The notes under the pieces are model-generated. The model was not told where the DNA came from, made no database searches, and saw only the letters and a program-made list of their open reading frames with translations. 51,221 nucleotides of DNA from JAKVCB01 sp963578605 (GTDB lineage: Bacteria > Planctomycetota > Planctomycetia > Pirellulales > Lacipirellulaceae): positions 1 through 51,221 of the forward strand of contig CAUZEA010000035.1 in assembly GCA_963578605.1 (NCBI GenBank), written 5' to 3'. A program made the translations under genes and the position numbers. Shown here piece by piece: positions 8,975 through 17,464 of this stretch; position 1 is the first letter of the stretch, and each line of letters opens with the position of its first letter.

Positions 8975-10318
8975 GTGCCCCTGTGTCAAACTAACCGACG
9001 TCAATTCCTGCACACCACTTCACTGGCAGCCGGCTCGGCATTCGTGCCTTACATGTTGACGGCAAGGACGGGCCACGCCGCCGAAGCCAACGACCGTTTG
9101 AATATCGCGGCCATTGGTACAGGAAACCGTGGATCGACGGTGGGACATCAGGCCGGCCGGCTGGGAAACATAGTGGCTTGCGCTGATGTTGACCGCGGGC
9201 GGGCAGGAAAATTTGCTGCCGAGTACGACGGAAAATGTGACATCTATACCGACTACCGCAAGATTTTGGATCGCAAAGATGTCGACGCTATCACCTGTGG
9301 GGCTCCCGACCATTGGCACACCAAAATCGCGATTGACGCCATGGAGGCTGGCAAGGACGTCTACTGCGAGAAGCCGCTCACGCTCACGATCGCTGAAGGT
9401 CAGCAAATTATCGAAGCTGTCGAAAAAACAAATCGTGTCTGCCAGGTTGGTACTCAACAACGGAGTGAATACGAGAGTAAATTTCTGAAGGCGATTGTGA
9501 TTGTGCAAAGTGGTCGTTTGGGTGAAAAAGTGCATGCCGTTTGCGGCGTCGGTGAAGCCCAATCGGGTGGACCGTTCCCGAGCGGGAGTCCCCCGGCCGA
9601 TCTTGATTGGAACATGTGGCTGGGGCAAGCTCCCGAAGTGGAATATTGCTCAAAACGATTCGGCTTTGATTTCCGCTGGTGGTTGGAATATTCGGGTGGG
9701 CAAATTACCGATTGGGGAGTTCACCACACCGATATCGCCCTCTGGGCGCTGGGAGGGGCTGACACGGGAATCGTCGAGGCCGAAGGACACGGGGTGTTTC
9801 CCGGATTTCCATACACAGTCAACGTAATCGACTTCCTCAACGGTCGCAGCCAACTGCCAAATCAGTATAACGTGGCCAAATCGTTTGTCTGTACGTTCAA
9901 ATTACCGAACGAAAATACGATCGAACTGAATAGTGTTAATAACGAAATTATTTTCGAAGGGGATCAGGGAAAGATCCGTGTGAACCGGAGAGCTCTTACC
10001 GGAAAACCTGTCCGCGAGATCGAAGCCAGCGAATCTGACCAGGCGTGGCTCGCTGAGGAGGTCAAGAAACTGGTTCGGGGTTTGCCAATGGGAGGGCACA
10101 TGGCCAATTTCTTCCACTGTATCAAAACCAGGGAGCGCCCGGTTTCCGATGTCTGGACCCATGTTAACTCGGTCAATGCCTGCCACATGGGAAACATCGC
10201 CATGCTCCTCAAACGCAAAATTGTTTTTGATCCAGACACCTATCAATTTGTCGGGGACAACGAGGCAAACATGTTGATATCCCGCAACCAACGCAGCCCA
10301 TGGCAAATCACGGTGTGA
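8975..10318 (+). CDS. Tat-exported Gfo/Idh/MocA family oxidoreductase (1)
   Basis: NAD(P)-binding oxidoreductase or NAD-using glycosidase-like enzyme, probably folded with its cofactor in the cytoplasm and exported. N-terminus NRRQFLHTTSLAAGSAFVP is a twin-arginine signal (RRQFL). Rossmann strand NIAAIGTGNRG (43-53) and the family motif EKP at 132-134 (CEKPLTL) are present; the C-terminal half has the planctomycete type QITDWGVHHTDIALWALGG. 447 aa, normal. The start is GTG at 8975 with GGGAGA eight bases upstream. Followed 118 bases later by a second member of the same family, likely one transcript or a duplicated pair. Substrate unknown; members act on sugars and inositols. Confidence 0.85.
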   Translation: MPLCQTNRRQFLHTTSLAAGSAFVPYMLTARTGHAAEANDRLNIAAIGTGNRGSTVGHQAGRLGNIVACADVDRGRAGKFAAEYDGKCDIYTDYRKILDRKDVDAITCGAPDHWHTKIAIDAMEAGKDVYCEKPLTLTIAEGQQIIEAVEKTNRVCQVGTQQRSEYESKFLKAIVIVQSGRLGEKVHAVCGVGEAQSGGPFPSGSPPADLDWNMWLGQAPEVEYCSKRFGFDFRWWLEYSGGQITDWGVHHTDIALWALGGADTGIVEAEGHGVFPGFPYTVNVIDFLNGRSQLPNQYNVAKSFVCTFKLPNENTIELNSVNNEIIFEGDQGKIRVNRRALTGKPVREIEASESDQAWLAEEVKKLVRGLPMGGHMANFFHCIKTRERPVSDVWTHVNSVNACHMGNIAMLLKRKIVFDPDTYQFVGDNEANMLISRNQRSPWQITV

Positions 10319-10436
10319 ACAGTTCCTTCCCATGTGTTAAAATAGCGGGCAGGTCTGCTGCCAATGCAGGTCTTCTGCCAATTCAGTGAAACGATCACCC
10401 CCTCAGAAAACCATCCTTTGAAGAGCGGAAAATACC

Positions 10437-11900
10437 ATGTCACATCCCACTCGCCGGTCTTTTTTGCAAACCTCCTCGGCCCTTGGCGCCTCTTTGCTGC
10501 TCACCGGGACTCGTGCATCGGGCAATATCCAAGGGGCCAACGATCGCGTTCGGATTGCCGTGGCTGGCGTGAATGGTCGCGGGCGATCCCACATCAATGG
10601 CTGGGGATCCCAAGAGAACGTGGAAATTGCGTACCTTGTCGATCCAGACAAAAACGTCCTGGCCAAGCGGATGCAAGAACTCCAGGAAAAAACGGAAGGT
10701 CCGCTGAAGTGCAAAGCCATCACGGATATCCGCGAGGCGATCGACGACCGGTGCATCGATGCCATCTCGATTGCAACGCCAAATCACTGGCATTCACTGA
10801 TGACGATCTGGGGAGCTCAGGCTGGCAAACACGTCTATGTCGAAAAACCGATGAGTCACGACATTACCGAAGGACGAACCGTCCTGGAGGCCCAAAAAAA
10901 ATATGGCGTGGTGATCCAGCATGGCACACAACGACGCAGTGATGCAGGAATCGCGGGGCTACACGAGGCACTCCAGGCGGGCAACCTCCCGGGGCTGAAA
11001 ATTGCCTATGGATATTGCTGCAAACCTCGAAACAGCATTGGCCACCAACAGCTGACGTCGCCCCCTGCCGACTTGGATTGGAACCTCTGGAAAGGTCCTG
11101 CAGTTATCGACGACTACCACAAGAATTTTGTCCACTACAACTGGCACTGGTTCTGGAAGACGGGCAATGGTGACCTGAACAACCAGGGTACGCATCAACT
11201 TGATGTGGCACGTTGGGCGATCGACAAGGACCAGACCCACCCGGTTCGCGCCATGGCCATTGGAGGCCGTTTCAAATGGAAAGATCAGGGAGAAACACCC
11301 AACACCATGTTTGGAATTGCCGAGTATCCCAACGGACAACAGGTCTTGTTTAATGTACGCAACGTGAATTACGAAGGATACCAACAGCAGGTTTGCAACG
11401 AGTATTACCTGGAAGATGGCAGCAAAATCACCGGTGAAGGACAATACAAAATCACCCGCCCCGGCAGCGATGTTGCAGAAAACCTGCCGCCGTCAACCGG
11501 AAAAGTTACCCCCGGTGGCCATTGGGGAAGTTTTCTTGCGGCCATTCGAAACAATGATCCCCAACTGGCCAACGGCAATGCGACCGATGCCCATTATGGT
11601 TGCGTCATGGGGCACCTGATGAACAACTCCTATCGCCTGGGGGAGAAAGTGCCCTTCAACGCCAAAGCGGTCAAGTTTGGTGACAATTCCGACGCAGCCC
11701 AGCACTTTTTGAAGTTGCACGAAGTCATGCGGGAGGGAGTTGGCCTGCCGGAAGATGGAACTGAGTATATCGTAGGGCCGTGGCTCTCCTTTGACCCCCA
11801 AACCGAACGCCACACGGGTGACCATGCAGTCGAAGCCAATGCACTGCTGAAGGATGACAGCAACAAAAGCTTCAAGTTCCCCACCGCCGGGCAGGTGTGA
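10437..11900 (+). CDS. Tat-exported Gfo/Idh/MocA family oxidoreductase (2)
   Basis: Second exported oxidoreductase of the pair. Twin-arginine signal TRRSFLQTSSALGASLLLTG, Rossmann motif RIAVAGVNGRGRSH (39-52), and EKP at 136-138 (VEKPMSH). C-terminal domain has GNGDLNNQGTHQLDVARWAI, the usual substrate-site His region. 487 aa. ATG start at 10437 with GAAGAGCGGA upstream. It is clearly related to, but longer than, the neighbour at 8975, so they probably handle different substrates or successive steps. Its stop is followed by a non-coding stretch that contains the terminator of the convergent HtrA gene. Confidence 0.85.
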   Translation: MSHPTRRSFLQTSSALGASLLLTGTRASGNIQGANDRVRIAVAGVNGRGRSHINGWGSQENVEIAYLVDPDKNVLAKRMQELQEKTEGPLKCKAITDIREAIDDRCIDAISIATPNHWHSLMTIWGAQAGKHVYVEKPMSHDITEGRTVLEAQKKYGVVIQHGTQRRSDAGIAGLHEALQAGNLPGLKIAYGYCCKPRNSIGHQQLTSPPADLDWNLWKGPAVIDDYHKNFVHYNWHWFWKTGNGDLNNQGTHQLDVARWAIDKDQTHPVRAMAIGGRFKWKDQGETPNTMFGIAEYPNGQQVLFNVRNVNYEGYQQQVCNEYYLEDGSKITGEGQYKITRPGSDVAENLPPSTGKVTPGGHWGSFLAAIRNNDPQLANGNATDAHYGCVMGHLMNNSYRLGEKVPFNAKAVKFGDNSDAAQHFLKLHEVMREGVGLPEDGTEYIVGPWLSFDPQTERHTGDHAVEANALLKDDSNKSFKFPTAGQV

Positions 11901-12036
11901 TCCCGATCCGTGGCTGTTGGGAACTCGGCTTTCTGAGTCTGGAAGCCTGGCTTGTAAGATAGCCTCTCGATCAGAGAGAAACGCCAAACCACAGATTGAT
12001 TCCCAGGCGTTTCCAGGAGGACCTGCCCGCCGCGCG

Positions 12037-12081
12037 AAAAAAAAGGTCCGACGACCAAGTCCAAGACTCAGCCGTCGGACC
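12037..12081 (-). terminator. Rho-independent terminator of the HtrA gene
   Basis: Read on the minus strand, the sequence GGTCCGACG pairs perfectly with CGTCGGACC, followed directly by eight T residues. The loop can pair further (AGTC with GACT around TTG). It begins about 50 bases after the HtrA stop codon, as expected for an intrinsic terminator. Confidence 0.85.
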
Positions 12082-12132
12082 TCAAACAGAGGAGAAAGAC
12101 TCTTGATGTCGACGAGCGACACCGACGGGCAC

Positions 12133-13644
12133 TTATTTCTGCAGCTGGATTGTCACGTATCGTGAATACTCACCATGCTTGACACGAAACAGTACCTGGC
12201 CTTCCTCTTTGGCTTCTTCAACTAACTTGTGGAACTCATCCACGTTGTCGACCTTCTGGCGATTGACTTCCTCAACCAGCATGCCTGGTTGGAGGCCAGC
12301 CAAAGCGGCTGGCGAGCTCGACTCGATTTGGTCAATCACAACACCGTTGACACCTTGCCAACTGTTTTGCTTGCGCAGTTCGTCGGAGAGCGGCTGGACC
12401 GTGAAGCCCAACGACTCAACCCACTGTGGGTGACTTGCCTCGGCTTGCGGAGCCGAAGGAAGCTCACCGATGGTAACCGAGAACGACTTCCGATCCCCAT
12501 TCCGAAGGACAACCACGTTGGCCTTGGTTTCGGGTGCCACGAACGCTACCGTGTTGCGGAAAGTGCCCATGTTGTCGACCGACTTGCCATTGAACTCGAC
12601 AACCAGGTCACCTGCCTCGAGGCCAGCCTGGTGGGCAGGCGAATCGGCCACAACATCGCCAATCAACACTCCGTCGACGTCACCCAGCCCAAAGGACTTG
12701 GCTAACTCTGGCGTCAGGTTCTGGATCATGATGCCCAAGTGACCTCGGGTCACCGAACCGTGCTCAATCAGCTGGTCGCAAATCTGGTGTGCCATGTTGA
12801 TAGGAATGGCAAAACCAATCCCATTATTGGCACCCGTGCGGCTGAAGATTGCGGTATTGATCCCAATCACTTCACCACGCAGGTTTACGAGTGGACCGCC
12901 GGAATTACCGGGATTGATCGCTGCATCTGTCTGGATGAAGTTCTCATAGTCGGTAATACCAACACTGTTACGACCGGTGGCACTCACGATCCCGGCCGTG
13001 ACCGATCCCGACAGACCGAACGGGCTGCCAATCGCGAGGGCCCATTCACCAACCTCTAATTTTTCGGAATCACCCATGCGGAGCAGGGGTAAATCACTGG
13101 CGTCGACCTTGATCACCGCCACGTCGCTACGGATGTCAGAACCAATGGTCTTGGCGGAAAATTCGCGGCCGTCGGCCATTGTGACCGTCAGCTTGTCCGC
13201 GTCTTTTACAACGTGACTGTTGGTCAGGATGTAGCCGTTTTCAGTAATCACAAACCCAGACCCTTGCCCAACCGAGCGACCGTCGTGACGAGGCATCTCG
13301 GGGAAATCGAACTTCGGCCAACGGTCTCCGAAGAATTTCTTCATCCATTCGTCATGATTTGGAGTCTGCTGATTCTTGTTACCGAACACCCGGTTGGCTC
13401 CCGGAGAAAGTTTTTCGGCCTTGATGAAAACTACGGCTGGAGCCACGTGTTTTGTGACCTGGGTAAATGCCTTACCAGTCTGCTCCAGTGTCTCAATTTC
13501 CGAGGTCGGCTTTTCGGCGAGGTCCCCTCGCGTGGCAACTGCCCCCAGTGCTGTACCAAACAGGGCCAGTGCGGTAAGGCCCAAGTACAGCTTTGACATT
13601 GGCTTCTGCGTTACAGAAACCGACGACTTCGAGGAATGAGTCAT
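12133..13644 (-). CDS. HtrA/DegP-type periplasmic serine protease with two PDZ domains
   Basis: Trypsin-fold envelope protease/chaperone that degrades or holds misfolded exported proteins. N-terminal signal/anchor at about 18-38 (LYLGLTALALFGTALGAVA). Catalytic triad seen: H144 (TNSHVV), D174 (RSDVAVI) and S248 (GNSGGPL). PDZ1 at about 290-390 with the RGHLGI start, PDZ2 at about 405-500. 503 aa, the DegP/DegQ size. Start ATG at 13644 is preceded by GAAAGGAGA. Downstream terminator at 12037-12081. It lies 67 bases after the receiver gene on the same strand; a perfect 14-bp palindrome sits in that gap. Context with the M50 and M13 peptidases and the two-component genes across the divergent promoter suggests envelope stress response. 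Confidence 0.92.
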   Translation of the reverse strand: MTHSSKSSVSVTQKPMSKLYLGLTALALFGTALGAVATRGDLAEKPTSEIETLEQTGKAFTQVTKHVAPAVVFIKAEKLSPGANRVFGNKNQQTPNHDEWMKKFFGDRWPKFDFPEMPRHDGRSVGQGSGFVITENGYILTNSHVVKDADKLTVTMADGREFSAKTIGSDIRSDVAVIKVDASDLPLLRMGDSEKLEVGEWALAIGSPFGLSGSVTAGIVSATGRNSVGITDYENFIQTDAAINPGNSGGPLVNLRGEVIGINTAIFSRTGANNGIGFAIPINMAHQICDQLIEHGSVTRGHLGIMIQNLTPELAKSFGLGDVDGVLIGDVVADSPAHQAGLEAGDLVVEFNGKSVDNMGTFRNTVAFVAPETKANVVVLRNGDRKSFSVTIGELPSAPQAEASHPQWVESLGFTVQPLSDELRKQNSWQGVNGVVIDQIESSSPAALAGLQPGMLVEEVNRQKVDNVDEFHKLVEEAKEEGQVLFRVKHGEYSRYVTIQLQK

Positions 13645-13687
13645 CTCGGGTTCTCCTTTCTCATTCAGTAAAATAGTTACTTTCTGA

Positions 13688-13701
13688 CTGAAGTACTTCA
13701 G
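13688..13701. promoter_or_regulatory. Perfect 14-bp palindrome upstream of htrA
   Basis: CTGAAGTACTTCAG is a perfect palindrome placed 44-57 bases before the HtrA start codon, between it and the receiver gene. Size and position suit a dimeric repressor or activator site. No ligand protein is known. Confidence 0.4.
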
Positions 13702-13711
13702 ACACTTCGAA

Positions 13712-14134
13712 CTAGCGCTTCAACTCGCGAATCGGTGCCAGTTCCCGCAGTTTCGAAACATACTTCTTGATTCCAAGCGGCTTGTCGATCACTGCGGAGA
13801 TCTGAAGTCGCTGAAACCACTCCCCACCGGCTTTCCCTGACTCGTCGATTAGCACCAAAGGCGGACAACGTCTCTGCTGCTGCTCGCTACGAATCATCTC
13901 AATGGCCCGCTCACCAAGCAAACGTGCGTCACAAAGCACCAAGTCAAACAGGGTCAAATCACCCATCTCCGTTGACGGTTCACAGTGACGCACCAAGTCG
14001 CTGGCACACCGACACTCCGTTACTTCATAAGCCACTCTTTCAAGCGAACGCTTGAGCCACGCACTTAGCTCGCGCTCGGACTCTGCAAGCAACACTCGAA
14101 TCGGCTCGGCTTTGGATACGGTCGTGACGACCAT
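13712..14134 (-). CDS. Stand-alone receiver-like protein with degenerate acidic pocket
   Basis: Response-regulator receiver fold without an output domain. Core strands IRVLLAE, LFDLVLCDARLLG and PPLVLIDES; the phospho-acceptor Asp appears kept as D69 and the conserved Lys as K118 (IDKPL). The usual acidic pair after strand 1 is reduced to a single Glu (AES instead of xDD), and the switch Thr after strand 4 is not evident. 140 aa. I chose the ATG at 14134 (AGAGGG upstream) because a sigma-54 promoter match lies inside the longer frame that runs to 14278. First gene of a receiver-htrA pair. It could be a phosphate sink or an unphosphorylated partner in signalling with the kinase at 17465. Confidence 0.65.
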   Translation of the reverse strand: MVVTTVSKAEPIRVLLAESERELSAWLKRSLERVAYEVTECRCASDLVRHCEPSTEMGDLTLFDLVLCDARLLGERAIEMIRSEQQQRRCPPLVLIDESGKAGGEWFQRLQISAVIDKPLGIKKYVSKLRELAPIRELKR

Positions 14135-14211
14135 TTGGTTAACCCTCTTCCAAACAGCACTTGCGGGGAACGTCCATGGCACCCACTTCCTAGTGGCCGG
14201 GCGAAAGAGAA

Positions 14212-14227
14212 TGCAACCGGTGTGCCA
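14212..14227 (-). promoter_or_regulatory. Sigma-54 promoter for receiver-htrA
   Basis: Minus strand reads TGGCACACCGGTTGCA, an essentially perfect match to the sigma-54 pattern TGGCAC-N5-TTGCA with correct GG to GC spacing. Predicted start of transcription is near 14201, about 67 bases before the receiver start codon. Confidence 0.75.
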
Positions 14228-14348
14228 AAGTTGAGAGAAGATGTCGTTATTGCTTGCGCAACGTGAAAAACAGGGCACTCTGCGAACAACCTTTTACCAC
14301 AGATGCCCTCGCCCAACGGACCGGTCCCACCAAATCAGAGTGGCGTTG

Positions 14349-14372
14349 TGCCCCACTGGGGCAAAATGCCCC
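14349..14372. promoter_or_regulatory. Putative activator binding array (dyad of TGCCCC/GGGGCA half sites)
   Basis: Three half sites in alternating direction: TGCCCC, then ACT, GGGGCA, then AAA, TGCCCC. This makes two overlapping 15-bp palindromes. Enhancer-binding proteins of the NtrC type bind 15-17 bp dyads with a similar layout. It lies about 105-130 bases upstream of the predicted plus-strand transcription start and about 150-170 upstream of the minus one, the normal distance for enhancer sites. Confidence 0.6.
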
Positions 14373-14450
14373 GCAGTCGTGCCTCTTAACCGCCCCGCGA
14401 CAACCTACAGTTCCAGGGAGAACTTTACGCTCAAGCCTCGACCACGAATT

Positions 14451-14466
14451 TGGCACGGCAAATGCA
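14451..14466 (+). promoter_or_regulatory. Sigma-54 promoter for the M50-M13-kinase-activator operon
   Basis: TGGCACGGCAAATGCA matches the sigma-54 pattern TGGCACG-N4-TTGCA at all fixed positions but one (A for T). GG and GC have the required spacing. Predicted transcription start near 14477, giving a leader of about 52 bases to the M50 start codon at 14529. Confidence 0.7.
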
Positions 14467-14528
14467 CGGTAAATGCGTGCAGTTGGACCGAACCAATTCT
14501 GGTTTCATTCTCCAGGAGTATACATACG

Positions 14529-15326
14529 ATGAAGTGGGCCTGGAAAATTGCCAGTTTCTCGGAAATTCAAATTTTCGTACACGCAACGTTTGTGCTCTTA
14601 CCTGCGGTGGTACTGTTCGAAACGCTTGCGGTCGGTGGAACTTTGGGTGCGGCCCTCTCGGCAGTCTTTTTCGTGCTGGCGGTCTTCGGCTGCGTGTTGT
14701 TGCACGAGTTGGGGCACGCCTTGATGGCCGCCCGGTATGGGATCGCCACCCGAAGTATCACGCTCCTGCCGATCGGTGGCCTGGCACAACTTGAGCGAAT
14801 GCCCGAAAAACCACGTCAGGAACTGGCGGTCGCCTTGGCCGGACCTGCTGTCAACGTCGTGATCGCCGCATCCCTGTTTCTGGGGGTGCAGTTCGCTAGT
14901 GGTTTCCAAAATCTCCAGTCAATCAGCATGATCTCCTCGTCGTGGACGGTAAAGCTAATGGCCGCCAATATCGTCTTGGTGCTCTTTAACCTCCTCCCGG
15001 CATTTCCGATGGATGGAGGCCGCGTAGTCCGAGCCCTCCTCGCCATGCACATGCCGTACCGCCGGGCAACCGGCATTGCCGCCTCGCTTGGACAAACCAT
15101 CGCCATCTTCCTGGGGGTTGTCGGCTTCTTCACCAACTGGTTGCTGATGCTGGTGGCGTTTTTCATATACTTTGCGGCACGTGCCGAGGCGTTGCACGTC
15201 GAGTTCGAATACGCGCCGAGTGAACTGCAGAACGAGACCGTTGTGCTGAATCCCATGCACGACATTTCGCCCCCTGTTAACCAACCAACGATTTACTCAA
15301 ACCCAAAGAACTCGGTGGGGTTATGA
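14529..15326 (+). CDS. Site-2 protease (peptidase family M50), compact form
   Basis: Intramembrane zinc metalloprotease that cuts membrane-bound regulators or substrates. HExxH motif at 59-63 (LHELGHAL) inside a helix and the second zinc ligand D162 in NLLPAFPMDGGRVV. About six hydrophobic segments, 265 aa, with no PDZ and no CBS domain, so it is smaller than RseP or SpoIVFB-CBS types. The frame is open further upstream to 14241, but I chose ATG 14529: AGGAG precedes it and the sigma-54 promoter lies inside the extension. Its stop codon overlaps the start of the M13 gene (ATGA), which implies translational coupling. With HtrA nearby it could take part in a proteolytic signalling relay, though no anti-sigma factor gene is seen. 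Confidence 0.85.
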   Translation: MKWAWKIASFSEIQIFVHATFVLLPAVVLFETLAVGGTLGAALSAVFFVLAVFGCVLLHELGHALMAARYGIATRSITLLPIGGLAQLERMPEKPRQELAVALAGPAVNVVIAASLFLGVQFASGFQNLQSISMISSSWTVKLMAANIVLVLFNLLPAFPMDGGRVVRALLAMHMPYRRATGIAASLGQTIAIFLGVVGFFTNWLLMLVAFFIYFAARAEALHVEFEYAPSELQNETVVLNPMHDISPPVNQPTIYSNPKNSVGL

Positions 15327-17362
15327 TACACCTATCCAATTTGAGAAACTTCGCAGCTACACTCATTGTAGCCGGCGGGCTGTTTCTACTGGCCGCTCCA
15401 GGTTGGGGTAGTTCAGCCGTCGATTCCTCCGTGCGACCGCAAGACGACCTCTACCTCCACGCCAATGGCGAGTGGCTCAAAACGACGGAAATACCTGCCG
15501 ATCGACCAAGTTGCGGGTCGTTTACCATCTTGCAGGACGTCACTCGAGATCGCGTGCAAGAGATCCTTGACGAAACCGTCTCGCACGATTTTCCCCCGCA
15601 CAGCCTTGGCAAAAAGGTTGGTGATTTCTACCAGAGCTTTCTCAACGAGGCACTTGTGGAACAACTCAGTCTGGCGCCGCTTGAAAACCAACTGGACCAG
15701 GTGGACGGGCTCAACACTCGAGCCGAAGTTGTCCGTCATTTCGGCTTGCTCGGGCAACTTGGCGTCCGAAGTCCCATTGCTCTTTATGTGGCCCAAGATC
15801 CGGGTAACTCCCGTAACTACCTGGCTGCCGTATGCCAGAGCGGGACGACCCTGCCCGACCGCCAATACTACCTTGCCGACGACGAGAAGTTCGCCCAGGC
15901 CCGCGGTGCCCTGCGCGCCTATGTGACCAAGTTGCTCACCTTCAGTGGTCACGACGATCCGGGGCAAGCCGCCCGGTCGATCGTGGAACTGGAACACCGC
16001 CTGGCCCAAATCGAGTGGGATCGGATCGTGCTCCGGGACGCACAAAAAACGTATAACCTGCGCGAGGTCGACCGGTTACCGGAGCTCGCCCCAGGTATTC
16101 GCTGGGAGATTTTCCTCGTAGGGGCCGACCTGCCGGAACTGACAGAGATCAACTTAATCACGCCCAGCTTTTTTACCAACCTCGCCAAAATCATCAGCGA
16201 TACCGAAGTCGCCACCTGGCGGGATTACCTCAAGTTCCGGGTTCTCGACACCTACGCGGTCGGTTTACCCACAGCGTATGTCGATGCCCACTTCGAGTTT
16301 TATGGAAAAACTCTGGCTGGCATTCCCCAACCACGCTCCCGGCAAAAACGTGCCGTGATAGCAACCGCCGGTGACGGTGCCGGCGACTTCGGTGTTTTGG
16401 GCGATGCCGTGGGAGAGATGTACGTCCAGCGGTTTTTCTCGCCGGCGGCCAAAGCCAGGATGGAAGGCCTCCTCGACAACCTGATGACGGCATTTCGACA
16501 AAGCATTGACGAACTGCCGTGGATGTCGGTAGCAACCAAGGCCCGCGCTGCCGAAAAACTCGCCAGGATGACGACCAAGATTGGCTACCCGACTAAGTGG
16601 CGCGACTATTCCAAACTGGAAATTCGCGAAGATGAACTGATTGCCAATCTTCTCCGGTCTGCGAAGTACGAGTATGGTCGCATGATCGACCGGCTCAACA
16701 AGCCGGTTGACCGCCAGGAGTGGGGAATGACCCCACAGACGGTCAACGCTTACTACAACCCCTGCAAGAACGAAATCGTCTTCCCGGCCGCGATCCTGCA
16801 ACCCCCGTTTTTTGGTGTCGATCAAGACGATGCCAGCAATTACGGCGCGATTGGGGCAGTGATTGGTCACGAAATCAGTCACGGCTTTGACGACCAGGGA
16901 AGCCGCTACGATGGCGACGGGAACCTCACCGACTGGTGGACCCCGGCGGATCGCAAAGCGTTTCAAGAACGAACGAGCCAGTTGGTCGAGCAGTTCGATG
17001 CCTATGAAGCTCTCCCAGGGAGACATGTCAACGGACGGTTAACTTTGGGTGAAAATATTGCTGATCTTTCGGGACTTGCAATCGCACACAAGGCCTATCA
17101 GATCTCCAAAGATCGAAAGGGCCTGCACACACTGGATGACTACGGCGATGACCAACGGTTCTTTCTCGCTTGGAGCCGTGCCTGGAGATGCCGCTATCGC
17201 GAAGCAGAACTGCTCAAACGCCTGGTGACCGATTCGCATGCGCCGGCCCAGTTCCGCGCCAATGGCCCTGTCAGCAACATCGAAGCTTTCTATCGTGCTT
17301 TCCAGTTGACACCACAAGACGGCTTGTTTCGTCCCGAAAACCAGCGCCTCCGTATCTGGTAA
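15323..17362 (+). CDS. M13 family metallopeptidase (neprilysin/PepO-like)
   Basis: Zinc endopeptidase that cleaves short peptides, exported. Signal peptide at the N-terminus (LRNFAATLIVAGGLFLLAAP), then the N-terminal M13 domain (DDLYLHANGEWL) and the catalytic domain with HEISH (H516, E517, H520) and ENIAD (E577-D581), the third ligand and its helper Asp. C-terminal NIEAFYRAFQL is also typical. 679 aa, full length. It starts inside the stop codon of the M50 gene. In this operon it could trim peptides released by HtrA or by the site-2 protease. Confidence 0.92.
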   Translation: MIHLSNLRNFAATLIVAGGLFLLAAPGWGSSAVDSSVRPQDDLYLHANGEWLKTTEIPADRPSCGSFTILQDVTRDRVQEILDETVSHDFPPHSLGKKVGDFYQSFLNEALVEQLSLAPLENQLDQVDGLNTRAEVVRHFGLLGQLGVRSPIALYVAQDPGNSRNYLAAVCQSGTTLPDRQYYLADDEKFAQARGALRAYVTKLLTFSGHDDPGQAARSIVELEHRLAQIEWDRIVLRDAQKTYNLREVDRLPELAPGIRWEIFLVGADLPELTEINLITPSFFTNLAKIISDTEVATWRDYLKFRVLDTYAVGLPTAYVDAHFEFYGKTLAGIPQPRSRQKRAVIATAGDGAGDFGVLGDAVGEMYVQRFFSPAAKARMEGLLDNLMTAFRQSIDELPWMSVATKARAAEKLARMTTKIGYPTKWRDYSKLEIREDELIANLLRSAKYEYGRMIDRLNKPVDRQEWGMTPQTVNAYYNPCKNEIVFPAAILQPPFFGVDQDDASNYGAIGAVIGHEISHGFDDQGSRYDGDGNLTDWWTPADRKAFQERTSQLVEQFDAYEALPGRHVNGRLTLGENIADLSGLAIAHKAYQISKDRKGLHTLDDYGDDQRFFLAWSRAWRCRYREAELLKRLVTDSHAPAQFRANGPVSNIEAFYRAFQLTPQDGLFRPENQRLRIW

Positions 17363-17464
17363 CCCCCTTTCACCGTCGACATGATACGATGGCGATAGGC
17401 GAGCTCCCGCAAACCAACATCACTCTGAACACCTAGATATAGAATCCCAAAAAACAGGTGCGCG

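Larger units (their letters stand above)
14135..14528. other. Divergent regulatory region of the envelope protease locus
   Basis: 394 bases without a gene between the receiver-htrA arm and the M50-M13-kinase-activator arm. It holds two sigma-54-type promoter matches, one on each strand and pointing outwards, and a TGCCCC/GGGGCA dyad array between them. These are listed separately. Confidence 0.7.

Noticed and set aside
14241..14528. N-terminal extension of the M50 gene
   Set aside because: It would contain the sigma-54 promoter and the dyad array, and a good ribosome binding site precedes the ATG at 14529.
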